Notes under the pieces: generated by a model
What the model saw: only the letters and a program-made list of their open reading frames with translations
What the model was told of the DNA's origin: nothing
Databases searched by the model: none
In this document: piece by piece, positions 1-7,523 of the stretch
Layout: each line of letters opens with the position of its first letter
How positions within the stretch are numbered: position 1 is the stretch's first letter
Program-made: the position numbers and the translations under genes
DNA from: Xanthomonas citri pv. mangiferaeindicae
GTDB lineage: Bacteria; Pseudomonadota; Gammaproteobacteria; Xanthomonadales; Xanthomonadaceae
Direction: 5' to 3'
NCBI GenBank assembly: GCA_002240395.1
Contig: CP016836.1
Coordinates: 2,046,001 to 2,110,000, forward strand
Length of the DNA: 64,000 nucleotides

Positions 1-390
1 GCCGCCTCGACGGTGCGCGCGCTGGCGGCGACGCTGGCCGAGGATTTCAACGGCGATCTGGTCCGCCTTGTGCTGTTCGCGCCGGTCGCCGGGCTCGACG
101 AGGACTGGCTGCAGATCGTCGCGCGCGACGACCGCCGCCTGCAGCCTTTCGTCGACTGCCTCAAGGACGAGACGCCGCTGTGCGGCCGTCTGCACCCCGA
201 CAAGCAGTCGCTGCTGTACGGCCCGCGCGTGGACGAGGTGCATTCGAGCGCGCTGCTGCCGATCGAAGGCGTCGGCCTGATTGCCGTGGGCAGCCGCGAC
301 CCCAATCGCTTCTATCCGGGCATGGGCACGTTGTTCCTGCACATGATGGGCGAGGCGTTCGCGGCGGCGATGAAGCGCTACGCCGCCTGA
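1..390 (+). CDS. DUF484 family protein (C-terminal part)
   Basis: The reading frame is open from the first base, so the gene begins before the window; a GTG at 13 is probably an internal valine. The visible 129 residues match the C-terminal GAF-like part of DUF484 proteins, ending in a segment that contains the GSRDPNRFYPGMGTLFL stretch typical of the family. DUF484 genes usually lie between dapF and xerC, and xerC follows here after 8 bases, which supports the call. The molecular function is not established. Transcription with xerC is likely from the spacing. Confidence 0.85.
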   Translation, partial: AASTVRALAATLAEDFNGDLVRLVLFAPVAGLDEDWLQIVARDDRRLQPFVDCLKDETPLCGRLHPDKQSLLYGPRVDEVHSSALLPIEGVGLIAVGSRDPNRFYPGMGTLFLHMMGEAFAAAMKRYAA

Positions 391-398
391 GCGTGGCG

Positions 399-1280
399 AT
401 GTCGGCCGACGTCGAGGCGTTCCTGGCGCACCTGCAGGTCGAGCGGCGCATGTCGGCGCACACGCTCGACGCCTATCGCCGCGATCTCACCGCGCTGGCC
501 GCGTGGGCCGAGGACAGCGGGCGCGCTGACCTGCGCGGCTTGCAGCCCGACGACATCCGCGCCTTCGTCGCCGCCGGCCACCGCGGCGGCCTGTCGGCCA
601 AGAGCCTGCAGCGGCGACTGTCGGCCTGTCGCAGCTTCTATCGTTGGCTGCTGCGGCATGGCCACGTTGTCGCCAATCCTGCGGCCGGCGTGCGCGGCCC
701 CAAGGCGCCACGCAAGCTGCCGCAGGTGCTCGATGTCGACGAGGCGACGCAACTGGTCGAGGTGTCGACCGATGCGCCCCTGGGCTTACGCGACCGCGCG
801 CTGCTCGAGTTGTTCTATTCGTCTGGTCTGCGCCTGGCCGAACTGGTCGCGCTGCGCTGGCGCGACCTCGATCTCGACAGCGGGCTGGTGACGGTGCTGG
901 GCAAGGGCAGCCGCCAACGCAGCGTGCCAGTCGGCTCGCATGCGGTCGCGGCCCTGCGCGCATGGTGCGCCGATAGTGCCTCGGGTGCTGATGCACCGGT
1001 GTTCCCCGGTCGCGGCGGCGGTCCGATCACCGCGCGCGCGGTGCAGATGCGGCTGCGGCTGCTCGCCCAGCGCCAGGGCCTGTTCAAGCGCGTGCACCCG
1101 CACCTGCTGCGGCATTCGTTCGCCAGCCACGTCCTCGAATCCTCGGGCGACCTGCGCGGCGTGCAGGAACTGCTCGGCCACGCCGACATCGCCACGACCC
1201 AGATCTACACCCACCTCGACTTCCAGCATTTGGCCAAGGTCTACGACGCCGCGCATCCGCGCGCGCGGCGCAAGCGCTGA
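399..1280 (+). CDS. xerC: Tyrosine recombinase XerC
   Basis: Site-specific recombinase that with XerD resolves chromosome dimers at dif in the cytoplasm. The 293-residue product has the N-terminal SAM-like core-binding domain (about 1-85) and the catalytic domain (about 105-290). All catalytic residues are visible: Arg145, Lys169, His235, Arg238 (HLLRHS), His261 (LGHADI) and the nucleophile Tyr270. The ATG at 399 was chosen because it gives the usual family length and follows the DUF484 stop by 8 bases; an in-frame GTG at 393 is an alternative. The conserved DUF484-xerC pairing indicates the housekeeping XerC and not a phage integrase. Confidence 0.95.
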   Translation: MSADVEAFLAHLQVERRMSAHTLDAYRRDLTALAAWAEDSGRADLRGLQPDDIRAFVAAGHRGGLSAKSLQRRLSACRSFYRWLLRHGHVVANPAAGVRGPKAPRKLPQVLDVDEATQLVEVSTDAPLGLRDRALLELFYSSGLRLAELVALRWRDLDLDSGLVTVLGKGSRQRSVPVGSHAVAALRAWCADSASGADAPVFPGRGGGPITARAVQMRLRLLAQRQGLFKRVHPHLLRHSFASHVLESSGDLRGVQELLGHADIATTQIYTHLDFQHLAKVYDAAHPRARRKR

Positions 1281-1323
1281 CGGCAAACTCCCCATACATT
1301 CACTCAAGGACGAGTCCCCGCCG

Positions 1324-2484
1324 ATGACGACATCCATCTCCCGATCACAGGGCCGCTGGGCGATGGCGCTGTTGACGATGATGCTCTGGGGCACGGCCTC
1401 CGCGCAGATGGCGGAGGGCTTCAGTGCGCTGCGCGACAACCGTCCCTGGGCGGCCCTGCATGCCTTGCAGGCGCCTGGCGTGCAGGCCCAGGTCGCCGCG
1501 CAGGTGGCCGTGTTCGTCGGCGATGATCGGCCCGGCTGCGCGATCCTGTCCGGTCGGCCGCCTGAGCAGGCCAATGGGGCCGAGTATCACGACGCGCTTT
1601 CGACCATTGCCGAGGCCGCAAGCGACGCGCGCGTGGTGATGCTCAACGAGTACCATGCCAGCCGAGTGCCTCGTTTGTTCCTGTCGGAGCTGATCGAGCG
1701 ACTCGATGTGATGGGGTTCGATGCATTGGCCGCTGAGACGTTCTATGCCGGCGTGGCAGGCACGATGCACGACGGCGTCCCGAAGACCAGTACGGGCCAT
1801 TACACCGCCGATCCCGCATTTGCCGCGGCGGTGCGTGTCGCGGCGCGCGCGGGTTGGGACTTCGTCGCGTATGAGTCGATGGGCGGCGGGCGCGAGGCTC
1901 GCGAGCGCGGCCAGGCGGCTGCGCTGGCCGACTGGCTGACCCGCCACCCCAAGCGGCGTCTCCTGGTCTATGCCGGCGGCTCGCATATTTCCGAGGACCC
2001 CGAGGCCGGCTGGATGGCTGCGCGCTTGACCGCGCTGACCGGGATCGACCCGCTAACAGTCGCGCAGACGGCAGCCTGTGCGCAGACTGCCGATGCTTGG
2101 CAGTTCGATGCGCCGAGAGCCGTCGTGGCCTGGCGGGAGGGATATGTGGTCTCGCAACCGCATGTGGATTTTCTGGTGCTCCATCCGCCGCAGGCGGTCG
2201 CATCCGCACACGCACGGCGCGGGGTGCCGGTTCCGGTGTGCCTGGCGCCGTGGACAGACGCATCGTTGCTACGCGCGTTCGCCCTCGGAGATCCCGCCGA
2301 TGCGATCGCGATCGATCAGGCCGTGGTACCTGCCGATGCGCGGCAGGGCGACTTGCGCTTGCCGCCGGGGCGCTATCGGCTTGCCCGGGAAGACCTGCGG
2401 GCCCTGCATCCGCTCGGGGACTTGGAGGTCCTTGCGGGCGAATCGGGCGCGGGTGCGTGCCGCCATCCGGACAGTACGGGCTGA
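1324..2484 (+). CDS. Secreted Tiki/ChaN/erythromycin-esterase-like protein of unknown function
   Basis: The 386-residue product begins with a signal peptide (hydrophobic stretch near residues 14-24, then ASA before Gln), so it is probably periplasmic. Residues about 95-125 read VVMLNEYHASR followed by a helix and then ALAAETF, and LVYAGGSH comes later near 215. That pattern of an acidic-His strand end, a Glu-ending strand and a glycine-His turn resembles the ChaN/EreA/Tiki superfamily, but the match is by eye and remote. The gene follows xerC by 43 bases with an AAGGACGAG ribosome-binding region and converges on a DUF3079 gene. Substrate and function are unknown. Confidence 0.7.
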   Translation: MTTSISRSQGRWAMALLTMMLWGTASAQMAEGFSALRDNRPWAALHALQAPGVQAQVAAQVAVFVGDDRPGCAILSGRPPEQANGAEYHDALSTIAEAASDARVVMLNEYHASRVPRLFLSELIERLDVMGFDALAAETFYAGVAGTMHDGVPKTSTGHYTADPAFAAAVRVAARAGWDFVAYESMGGGREARERGQAAALADWLTRHPKRRLLVYAGGSHISEDPEAGWMAARLTALTGIDPLTVAQTAACAQTADAWQFDAPRAVVAWREGYVVSQPHVDFLVLHPPQAVASAHARRGVPVPVCLAPWTDASLLRAFALGDPADAIAIDQAVVPADARQGDLRLPPGRYRLAREDLRALHPLGDLEVLAGESGAGACRHPDSTG

Positions 2485-2489
2485 GTGCA

Positions 2490-2690
2490 TCAGCACTTCG
2501 CGTGCTTAGGACGGTCGGCTTCGGGTTCGATGCCCCAGGCGAGGTACCAGTCCTCGCCCTCGTTCTCGATCGGGTGCTGGGTGCGCCCGGCGCCGTTGCC
2601 GCAGGCCAGGGCATCGGCCGCGCAGTACTTGTCGCAGCCCCAACAGATGCGCTCGGGGTGTTTGGGATGCAGCGGAAACGGTTTGGCCAT
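2490..2690 (-). CDS. DUF3079 family small protein
   Basis: A 66-residue protein starting MAKPFPLHPKHPERICWGCD and ending in AWGIEPEAD plus a Lys-rich tail, which fits the short DUF3079 family. Two closely spaced cysteines (CWGCDKYC region) and a later Cys suggest possible metal binding, which is an inference. The ATG at 2690 was preferred over the longer open frame because the conserved part starts there. It converges on the preceding secreted protein, with their stops 5 bases apart. No function is known. Confidence 0.75.
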   Translation of the reverse strand: MAKPFPLHPKHPERICWGCDKYCAADALACGNGAGRTQHPIENEGEDWYLAWGIEPEADRPKHAKC

Positions 2691-2855
2691 GCCTGCGCCT
2701 TGTCGGGACCGGATTCCAGCATCGCGCCGCGATCGGCCGCGCGCATTGATCCAGGACAAGCGGCGCAGGATCGTGCGCCGCGCGTCAAGGAGGCTGCGCG
2801 GCCCCTCGAATCGTGCTCGCGGATGTCTCGCGATCGGCGGCTGTCGGCGCGCGGG

Positions 2856-2885
2856 TTGAATGGGGCGCGTGGACGCCCCACTGAT
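2856..2885 (+). promoter_or_regulatory. Candidate sigma-32 promoter of hslVU
   Basis: TTGAA at 2856-2860 and CCCCACTGAT at 2876-2885 are separated by 15 bases. This resembles the heat-shock consensus CTTGAA - 11 to 16 bases - CCCCATNT and lies 23 bases before the hslV start. CCCCA and TGGGG at 2876-2888 also form a short inverted repeat. The call rests on motif and position only. Confidence 0.5.
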
Positions 2886-2908
2886 GGGGTTCGATCCACG
2901 GAGGCCGC

Positions 2909-3460
2909 ATGGACCCCAGCCAGAATCCCAATGTCTTCCACGCCACGACGATCGTCTCGATCCGCAAGGGCGGCAAGGTCGTCGTCGCCGGCGATGGTCA
3001 GGTCACGCTCGGCCACACCGTGATGAAGGGCAATGCCCGCAAGGTGCGCCGGCTCGGCGACGGCAGCGTGCTGGCCGGCTTCGCCGGCGCCGCGGCCGAC
3101 GCGTTCACGCTGTTCGAGTTGTTCGAGGCCAAGCTGCAGCAGCACGGCGGTCAGCTGGTGCGTGCCGCGGTCGAGCTGGTCAAGGACTGGCGCACCGACC
3201 GGCGTTACGGAAAGCTCGAGGCGCTGCTGGCGGTGGCCGACAAGGACACCTCGCTGATCATCAGCGGCAACGGCGACATCATCGAGCCCGAAGACGGCAT
3301 CGTCGCGATCGGCTCGGGCGGCTCCTATGCGCTGTCGGCGGCCCGCGCGCTGCTGGCCCATACCGATCTGGACGCGCGCACGATCGCCACCGAGGCGTTG
3401 CACATCGCCGGCGACATCTGCATCTACACCAACCGGAACGTCGTCGTCGAAGAACTCTGA
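2909..3460 (+). CDS. hslV: ATP-dependent protease subunit HslV
   Basis: Proteolytic core of the HslVU (ClpQY) heat-shock protease in the cytoplasm. The 183-residue product carries a 12-residue propeptide ending in HA before Thr13 of TTIVSIRKG; the exposed threonine is the nucleophile. AGDGQVTLG, GFAGAAADAFTLFELFE and the C-terminal GDICIYTN segment are characteristic. Length is normal for a proteobacterial HslV with propeptide. A GGAGG-like site lies just before the ATG. hslU follows after 100 bases, so the two are almost certainly cotranscribed, with a heat-shock promoter candidate upstream. Confidence 0.97.
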   Translation: MDPSQNPNVFHATTIVSIRKGGKVVVAGDGQVTLGHTVMKGNARKVRRLGDGSVLAGFAGAAADAFTLFELFEAKLQQHGGQLVRAAVELVKDWRTDRRYGKLEALLAVADKDTSLIISGNGDIIEPEDGIVAIGSGGSYALSAARALLAHTDLDARTIATEALHIAGDICIYTNRNVVVEEL

Positions 3461-3560
3461 AGGCGGGACCGGGATGTCCGGCACCGGGGTTCGCACCAGC
3501 CGATCCCCCGTCGATCCCGAGTCGCGCGCCCCTCCGCTCTTACGAAGCCCGAATTTCCCC

Positions 3561-4946
3561 ATGCCCAATTCCAGCTCCTCCACCATGACCCCGCGCGAGA
3601 TCGTGCAGGAACTCGACCGCCACATCGTCGGCCAAAACGCGGCCAAGCGCGCGGTCGCGATCGCGCTGCGCAATCGTTGGCGCCGGGCGCAGTTGCCCGA
3701 TGAACTGCGCAACGAGGTCATGCCCAAGAACATCCTGATGATCGGCCCGACAGGTGTCGGCAAGACCGAGATCGCGCGCCGGCTGGCGACGCTGGCCAAC
3801 GCGCCGTTCGTCAAGGTCGAGGCCACGCGGTTCACAGAGGTCGGCTACGTCGGCAAGGACGTCGAACAGATCATCCGCGACCTTGCCGACACGGCGGTCA
3901 AGCTCTATCGCGAGCAGGCCAAGGTGCGGGTGCGCACGCAGGCCGAGGACCGCGCCGAGGACCGGATCCTCGATGCGCTGCTGCCGCGGCGCGAGGCGCC
4001 GTCGCAGCCGTTCGGCTTCGGCGCGCAGCAGACCACGGTCGACATCGGCGCCGAGCCGTCGTCGAAGGAGTCCGAGACCCGGCAGAAGCTGCGTCGCCAG
4101 TTGCGCGCAGGCGAGCTCGACGAGCGCGAGATCGAACTCGAACTCAGTGCCGGACAGGGCATGGACATCATGACGCCGCCGGGCATGGAGGAAATGGGCC
4201 AGCAACTGCGGCAGATGTTCGCCAACCTCGGTGGTGGCAAGACCCAGAAGCGCAAGTTGACGATCCGCGCCGCGCGCCCGCAGCTGATCGAGGAGGAAGC
4301 CGGCAAGCTCGTCAACGAGGACGACGTGCGCGAGGCCGCGATCGAGGCCTGCGAGCAGCACGGCATCGTGTTCATCGACGAGATCGACAAGGTCGCCAAG
4401 CGCAGCGAGGCCGGCACCACCGGCGGCGACGTCAGCCGCGAAGGTGTGCAGCGCGATCTGTTGCCGCTGGTCGAGGGCAGCACGGTGAGCACCAAGTACG
4501 GCTCGGTGAAGACCGACCACATTCTGTTCATCGCTTCGGGCGCCTTCCACCTCGCCAAGCCCAGCGACCTGATCCCCGAGATGCAGGGCCGCTTCCCGAT
4601 CCGCGTGGAGCTCACCGCGCTGACCAAGGACGATTTCGTGCGCATCCTCACCGAGCCCAAGGCGGCGCTGACGCGCCAGTACGTGGCGCTGTTGCGGACC
4701 GAAGGCGTGGACCTGACGTTCGCCGACGACGCGGTCGAGCGATTGGCCGAGATCGCTGCCCACGTGAACGAGCGGCAGGAGAACATCGGCGCGCGGCGCC
4801 TGCACACCGTGCTCGAGCGTCTGCTCGACACGCTGAGCTTCGAGGCCCCTGACAAGGGCGGCACGGTGACCATCGACCGGGCCTATGTCGATGCGCATCT
4901 GGGCGAGCTGGTGCAGGATCAGGACCTGAGCCGTTACATCCTCTGA
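3561..4946 (+). CDS. hslU: ATP-dependent protease ATPase subunit HslU
   Basis: AAA+ unfoldase that feeds substrates to HslV. The 461-residue product has the N-terminal TPREIVQELDRHIVGQ signature, Walker A G62-PTGVGKT, Walker B ending FIDEIDK near residue 275, the intermediate domain between about 110 and 240, and the C-terminal tail ending SRYIL that docks into HslV. The ATG at 3561 gives a normal length; ATG 3585 or an upstream in-frame ATG at 3474 are alternatives. The last base of its stop codon is the first base of a long inverted-repeat element that may act as its transcript end. Confidence 0.97.
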   Translation: MPNSSSSTMTPREIVQELDRHIVGQNAAKRAVAIALRNRWRRAQLPDELRNEVMPKNILMIGPTGVGKTEIARRLATLANAPFVKVEATRFTEVGYVGKDVEQIIRDLADTAVKLYREQAKVRVRTQAEDRAEDRILDALLPRREAPSQPFGFGAQQTTVDIGAEPSSKESETRQKLRRQLRAGELDEREIELELSAGQGMDIMTPPGMEEMGQQLRQMFANLGGGKTQKRKLTIRAARPQLIEEEAGKLVNEDDVREAAIEACEQHGIVFIDEIDKVAKRSEAGTTGGDVSREGVQRDLLPLVEGSTVSTKYGSVKTDHILFIASGAFHLAKPSDLIPEMQGRFPIRVELTALTKDDFVRILTEPKAALTRQYVALLRTEGVDLTFADDAVERLAEIAAHVNERQENIGARRLHTVLERLLDTLSFEAPDKGGTVTIDRAYVDAHLGELVQDQDLSRYIL

Positions 4947-5089
4947 GAACCTGTCCAAGGTCCTGCTGCGCTTGCCAAATGGCGCGCGTGCGGTGCTCGG
5001 AATGCTCACGTACCTGCACGTACGCTGCGCTTCCTGCGCTCCGCCACGCGCCATTTGGCGGCGCTCGCGACGGACCTTGAACAGGTTCT
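4946..5089. repeat. 144-bp inverted-repeat intergenic element
   Basis: The two ends are inverted copies: AGAACCTGTCCAAGGTCC at 4946-4963 reads back as AGAACCTGTTCAAGGTCC from 5089, and GCCAAATGGCGCG near 4974-4986 pairs with CGCGCCATTTGGC near 5047-5059. A smaller CGTAC...GTACG repeat sits in the middle. The whole element could fold into one long hairpin. It starts on the last base of the hslU stop and ends 47 bases before the antitoxin operator candidate. No open frame or transposase is present, so it looks like a MITE-like or REP-like dispersed element. Confidence 0.75.
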
Positions 5090-5136
5090 GCCGCTCCGCC
5101 GGGTTCACGGCCGCGAAAGGGAAAAATGGGTATATT

Positions 5137-5159
5137 GGCCTCACGTCCATCGTGAGGCC
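5137..5159. promoter_or_regulatory. Palindromic operator candidate of the toxin-antitoxin pair
   Basis: GGCCTCACG (5137-5145) and CGTGAGGCC (5151-5159) form a perfect 9-bp inverted repeat with a 5-base spacer. It sits directly after a TATATT (5131-5136), a plausible -10 box, and ends 6 bases before the antitoxin ATG. Antitoxins of this type commonly repress their own promoters by binding such sites, so autoregulation is inferred. Confidence 0.6.
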
Positions 5160-5165
5160 GTTCCC

Positions 5166-5522
5166 ATGTCCATTGCCCCCAAGTTCGGTGCCCTCGACGC
5201 GCTGCCGCGCACGCCGGCGTCCGACGTCAAGAAGCTGGGCTGGCGCGGCGTCATGAAGTCGGTCGCCCGCGATGGCCAAGTGGTGGTGACCCACCACAAC
5301 ACGCCCGAAGCGGTGATCCTGTCGGCGGAGGCCTACGACGCGATCCTGCGCGCGCTGGAGGCGGCCGCGGCGCCGCAACGCTCGGCGCTCGAGGCGCTGC
5401 AGGCGAAGTTCGACGCCAGGCTGGCGTCGCTGGAGGCCGCCGATGCCGGCGACCGACTGCGCGCGGTGATGGCGCAGCCGGCCGCACTGCGCGGCAAGGT
5501 CAAGGCCGGCGCTTCGCATTGA
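5166..5522 (+). CDS. Phd/YefM-type antitoxin
   Basis: A 118-residue protein. Residues about 20-60 match the Phd/YefM N-terminal DNA-binding fold: a short helix, SVARDGQVVVTHHNTPEAVILSAEAYDAI and then an Ala-rich helix. The C-terminal half is a charged helical tail expected to wrap the toxin. The ATG at 5166 follows the palindrome by 6 bases and gives the family length. The stop overlaps the TTG start proposed for the zeta-type toxin, so translation is probably coupled. It likely neutralises the toxin and represses the operon; the pairing is inferred from position. Confidence 0.8.
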   Translation: MSIAPKFGALDALPRTPASDVKKLGWRGVMKSVARDGQVVVTHHNTPEAVILSAEAYDAILRALEAAAAPQRSALEALQAKFDARLASLEAADAGDRLRAVMAQPAALRGKVKAGASH

Positions 5523-6298
5523 GCCCGCGCGGGCGGCCTGGCGCGCGGCGCACGCTGCGGACGCGCGGTGCGGCCGCCGCGGGCGGGTGCCCCACAGCCG
5601 AACACGAGCGCGGCGCGGCGCGCGGCGCCGCGGCTGGCGAAGAGGCCGCAAAGCCTCGGCCGGTGCTGCTCGTGCTCGCAGGCGTCAACGGCGCCGGCAA
5701 GAGTTCGATCGGCGGTCACCTGCTCGCCGACGCCGGCCTGACCTGGTTCAATCCCGACGACTTCGCACGCGCACTCGTCGCCGCCACCGGCTGCAGCCAG
5801 CGCGACGCCAATGCCGAAGCGTGGCAGGAAGGCATGCGGCGGCTCGACGCAGCCATCGCAGCCGGTCGGCATTACGCATTCGAGACCACGCTCGGCGGCA
5901 ACACCGTGCCGGCGAAGATCGCCGGGGCCGCGCGCACGCACGACGTGCTGATGTGGTTCTGCGGTCTGTCGTCGGTCCACCAGCACATCGCCCGCGTGCG
6001 CGCCCGCGTCGCCGCCGGCGGTCACGACATTCCCGAATCCGACATCCGCGCGCGCTGGCAACGGGCGCGTGAGAACCTGGTCGTGCTGATGCCGTACCTG
6101 GCGCACCTGCAGGTCTACGACAACAGCGTCGATGTCGCGCGCGGCCACGCGGTGCCCGATCCGCTGCGCGTGCTGGAGATGGTGGCCGGGCGCCTGGTGC
6201 ACCCGGCGCCCGATGATCCGGGGGCCCTGCGCGCGACGCCGGGCTGGGCGCAGCCGCTGGTCGAGGCCGCGCTGGCCGCGCACGATCGGCGCACTTAG
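5519..6298 (+). CDS. Zeta-type toxin (P-loop kinase)
   Basis: Zeta toxins are kinases that phosphorylate UDP-N-acetylglucosamine or similar metabolites; the substrate here is not known. Walker A is G55-VNGAGKS with Lys61. NPDDFAR near 77, FETTLGG near 122 and a C-terminal helical region complete the zeta/AAA_33 pattern. The start is uncertain: TTG 5519 overlaps the antitoxin stop and gives 259 residues with a low-complexity Arg/Ala/Gly leader, while GTG 5663 just before the P-loop strand would give 211. The neighbouring Phd-like antitoxin is an unusual partner compared with the classical epsilon antitoxin. Confidence 0.8.
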   Translation: MSPRGRPGARRTLRTRGAAAAGGCPTAEHERGAARGAAAGEEAAKPRPVLLVLAGVNGAGKSSIGGHLLADAGLTWFNPDDFARALVAATGCSQRDANAEAWQEGMRRLDAAIAAGRHYAFETTLGGNTVPAKIAGAARTHDVLMWFCGLSSVHQHIARVRARVAAGGHDIPESDIRARWQRARENLVVLMPYLAHLQVYDNSVDVARGHAVPDPLRVLEMVAGRLVHPAPDDPGALRATPGWAQPLVEAALAAHDRRT

Positions 6299-6337
6299 CG
6301 GATCGTCGTCAAGGGCAGCAGCGAGGCTTGATCTGAA

Positions 6338-6402
6338 GCCCTCTCCCGCACGCGGGGGAGGGTAGGTTGGGGGCAAACGATCAGTCCGACGAAGAACACG
6401 CT
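6338..6402 (-). repeat. REP-like repeat, copy 1
   Basis: Contains the hairpin CCCTCTCCCGC/GCGGGGGAGGG followed by GGTTGGGGGCAAACGATCAG and GACGAAGAACACGC. An inverted, slightly diverged copy lies at 44960-45024, including the non-hairpin flank. It sits in the 3' space between the zeta-type toxin and the HlyD-like gene and touches the stop of the latter. It is typical of the palindromic intergenic units common in proteobacteria. Confidence 0.75.
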
Positions 6403-7523
6403 CAGTGCGTCGGTGTGCGCGGCGCCTCGTCGGATGCCTCTCGCGCGCCTGCGGTGTCCACCGAGACGACCACCGACATGCCGGGGCGCAGGCGTTCGGC
6501 CAGCGGTTGGTCGCGGTCGATCGCGATGCGCACGGGAATGCGCTGGGCGATCTTGACGAAGTTGCCGGTCGCGTTGTCTGCCGGCAGCACGCTGAACTCC
6601 GAGCCGGTCGCCGGCGAGATGCGTTCGACGTGCCCGGTGAGCTGCGCGCCGCCGAGGGCGTCGACGGTGAAGGTCGCCGGCTGCCCGACGCGCATGTTGG
6701 TCATCTGGGTTTCCTTCATGTTCGCCACCACCCAGATATCGGCCGGCACCAGCGCCATCAACTGCGTGCCGGCATTGACCAGCGCGCCCTCACGCACGGT
6801 GACCTGGCCGAGCAGACCGTCCTCGGGCGCAACGATGCGGGTGTTGTCGAGGTCGATCTTCGCCAGCCGCACCGCGGCTTCGGCGCTGGCCACCGCCGCC
6901 TCGAGGCTGTCGCGATTGACGTCGACGCTGCGCGCGTCCTGCTCGGAGATCTGCAGGGCCGCGCGGGCCTGGGCGGCGGCAGCGCGGGCCTGCGCGCTGT
7001 TGGCGCGCGCAAGATCGCGATCGTGCGCGGAGATCAGCTTCTGGTCAGCCAGTTGTTCGAGCCGACGCAGGTCGATCGTGGCGACCTCGGCCTGCGCGCG
7101 CGTGGCCGCGATGTCGGCGGCGCTGCGCGCGATGCCGGCCTCGGCGCTGCGTCTGGACTGCGTGGCATTGGCCAGGGCGGCCTGCTGCACCCGCAGATTG
7201 GCCTGGGCCTGTTCGTAACGCTGGCGATAGATGCGATCGTCGATCGTCACCAGCAATTGACCACGGGTGACCGCCTCGAAGTCCTGCACAGCGACGTGGG
7301 TCACATAGCCCGTGACCTGCGGCGCGATCAGCGTCACCCGGCCACGCACCATCGCATTCTCGGTGCTCTGCACGCTGCTGCCGAACGGCGGCAGGCGCCA
7401 GGCGTAGAGCACCACCAGGATGCCGGCGAGTGCGACGGCGGCGAAGGCCGCGATCTGCAACGTCCGTCGTCGGCGCGAGGGTGCCGCGGGTTGTTCGGGA
7501 GGCGAGGAGGCAGGGGTGCTCAT
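6402..7523 (-). CDS. HlyD/EmrA-type membrane fusion protein of an efflux pump
   Basis: Periplasmic adaptor linking an inner-membrane MFS pump to an outer-membrane channel. The 373-residue product has one transmembrane helix (about 20-40), a lipoyl-like strand (LIAPQVTGYVTHVAVQDFE), a long Ala/Gln-rich coiled-coil hairpin (about 95-210) and a C-terminal barrel region (VRIAIDRDQP). The ATG at 7523 was chosen because the hydrophobic anchor starts soon after. It lies directly downstream of the MFS gene, an order opposite to emrAB of E. coli. No outer-membrane partner gene is adjacent. Confidence 0.88.
   Translation of the reverse strand: MSTPASSPPEQPAAPSRRRRTLQIAAFAAVALAGILVVLYAWRLPPFGSSVQSTENAMVRGRVTLIAPQVTGYVTHVAVQDFEAVTRGQLLVTIDDRIYRQRYEQAQANLRVQQAALANATQSRRSAEAGIARSAADIAATRAQAEVATIDLRRLEQLADQKLISAHDRDLARANSAQARAAAAQARAALQISEQDARSVDVNRDSLEAAVASAEAAVRLAKIDLDNTRIVAPEDGLLGQVTVREGALVNAGTQLMALVPADIWVVANMKETQMTNMRVGQPATFTVDALGGAQLTGHVERISPATGSEFSVLPADNATGNFVKIAQRIPVRIAIDRDQPLAERLRPGMSVVVSVDTAGAREASDEAPRTPTH

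Noticed and set aside
399..1280. XerC as the integrase of a mobile element
   Set aside because: It follows a DUF484 gene as in the conserved chromosomal order, and no attachment-site repeats are visible.
1643..3835. Long open frame on the minus strand across hslV and neighbours (over 700 codons)
   Set aside because: It is antisense to clearly conserved genes and its product is low-complexity Arg/Ala/Pro. Long antisense frames are expected at this GC content.
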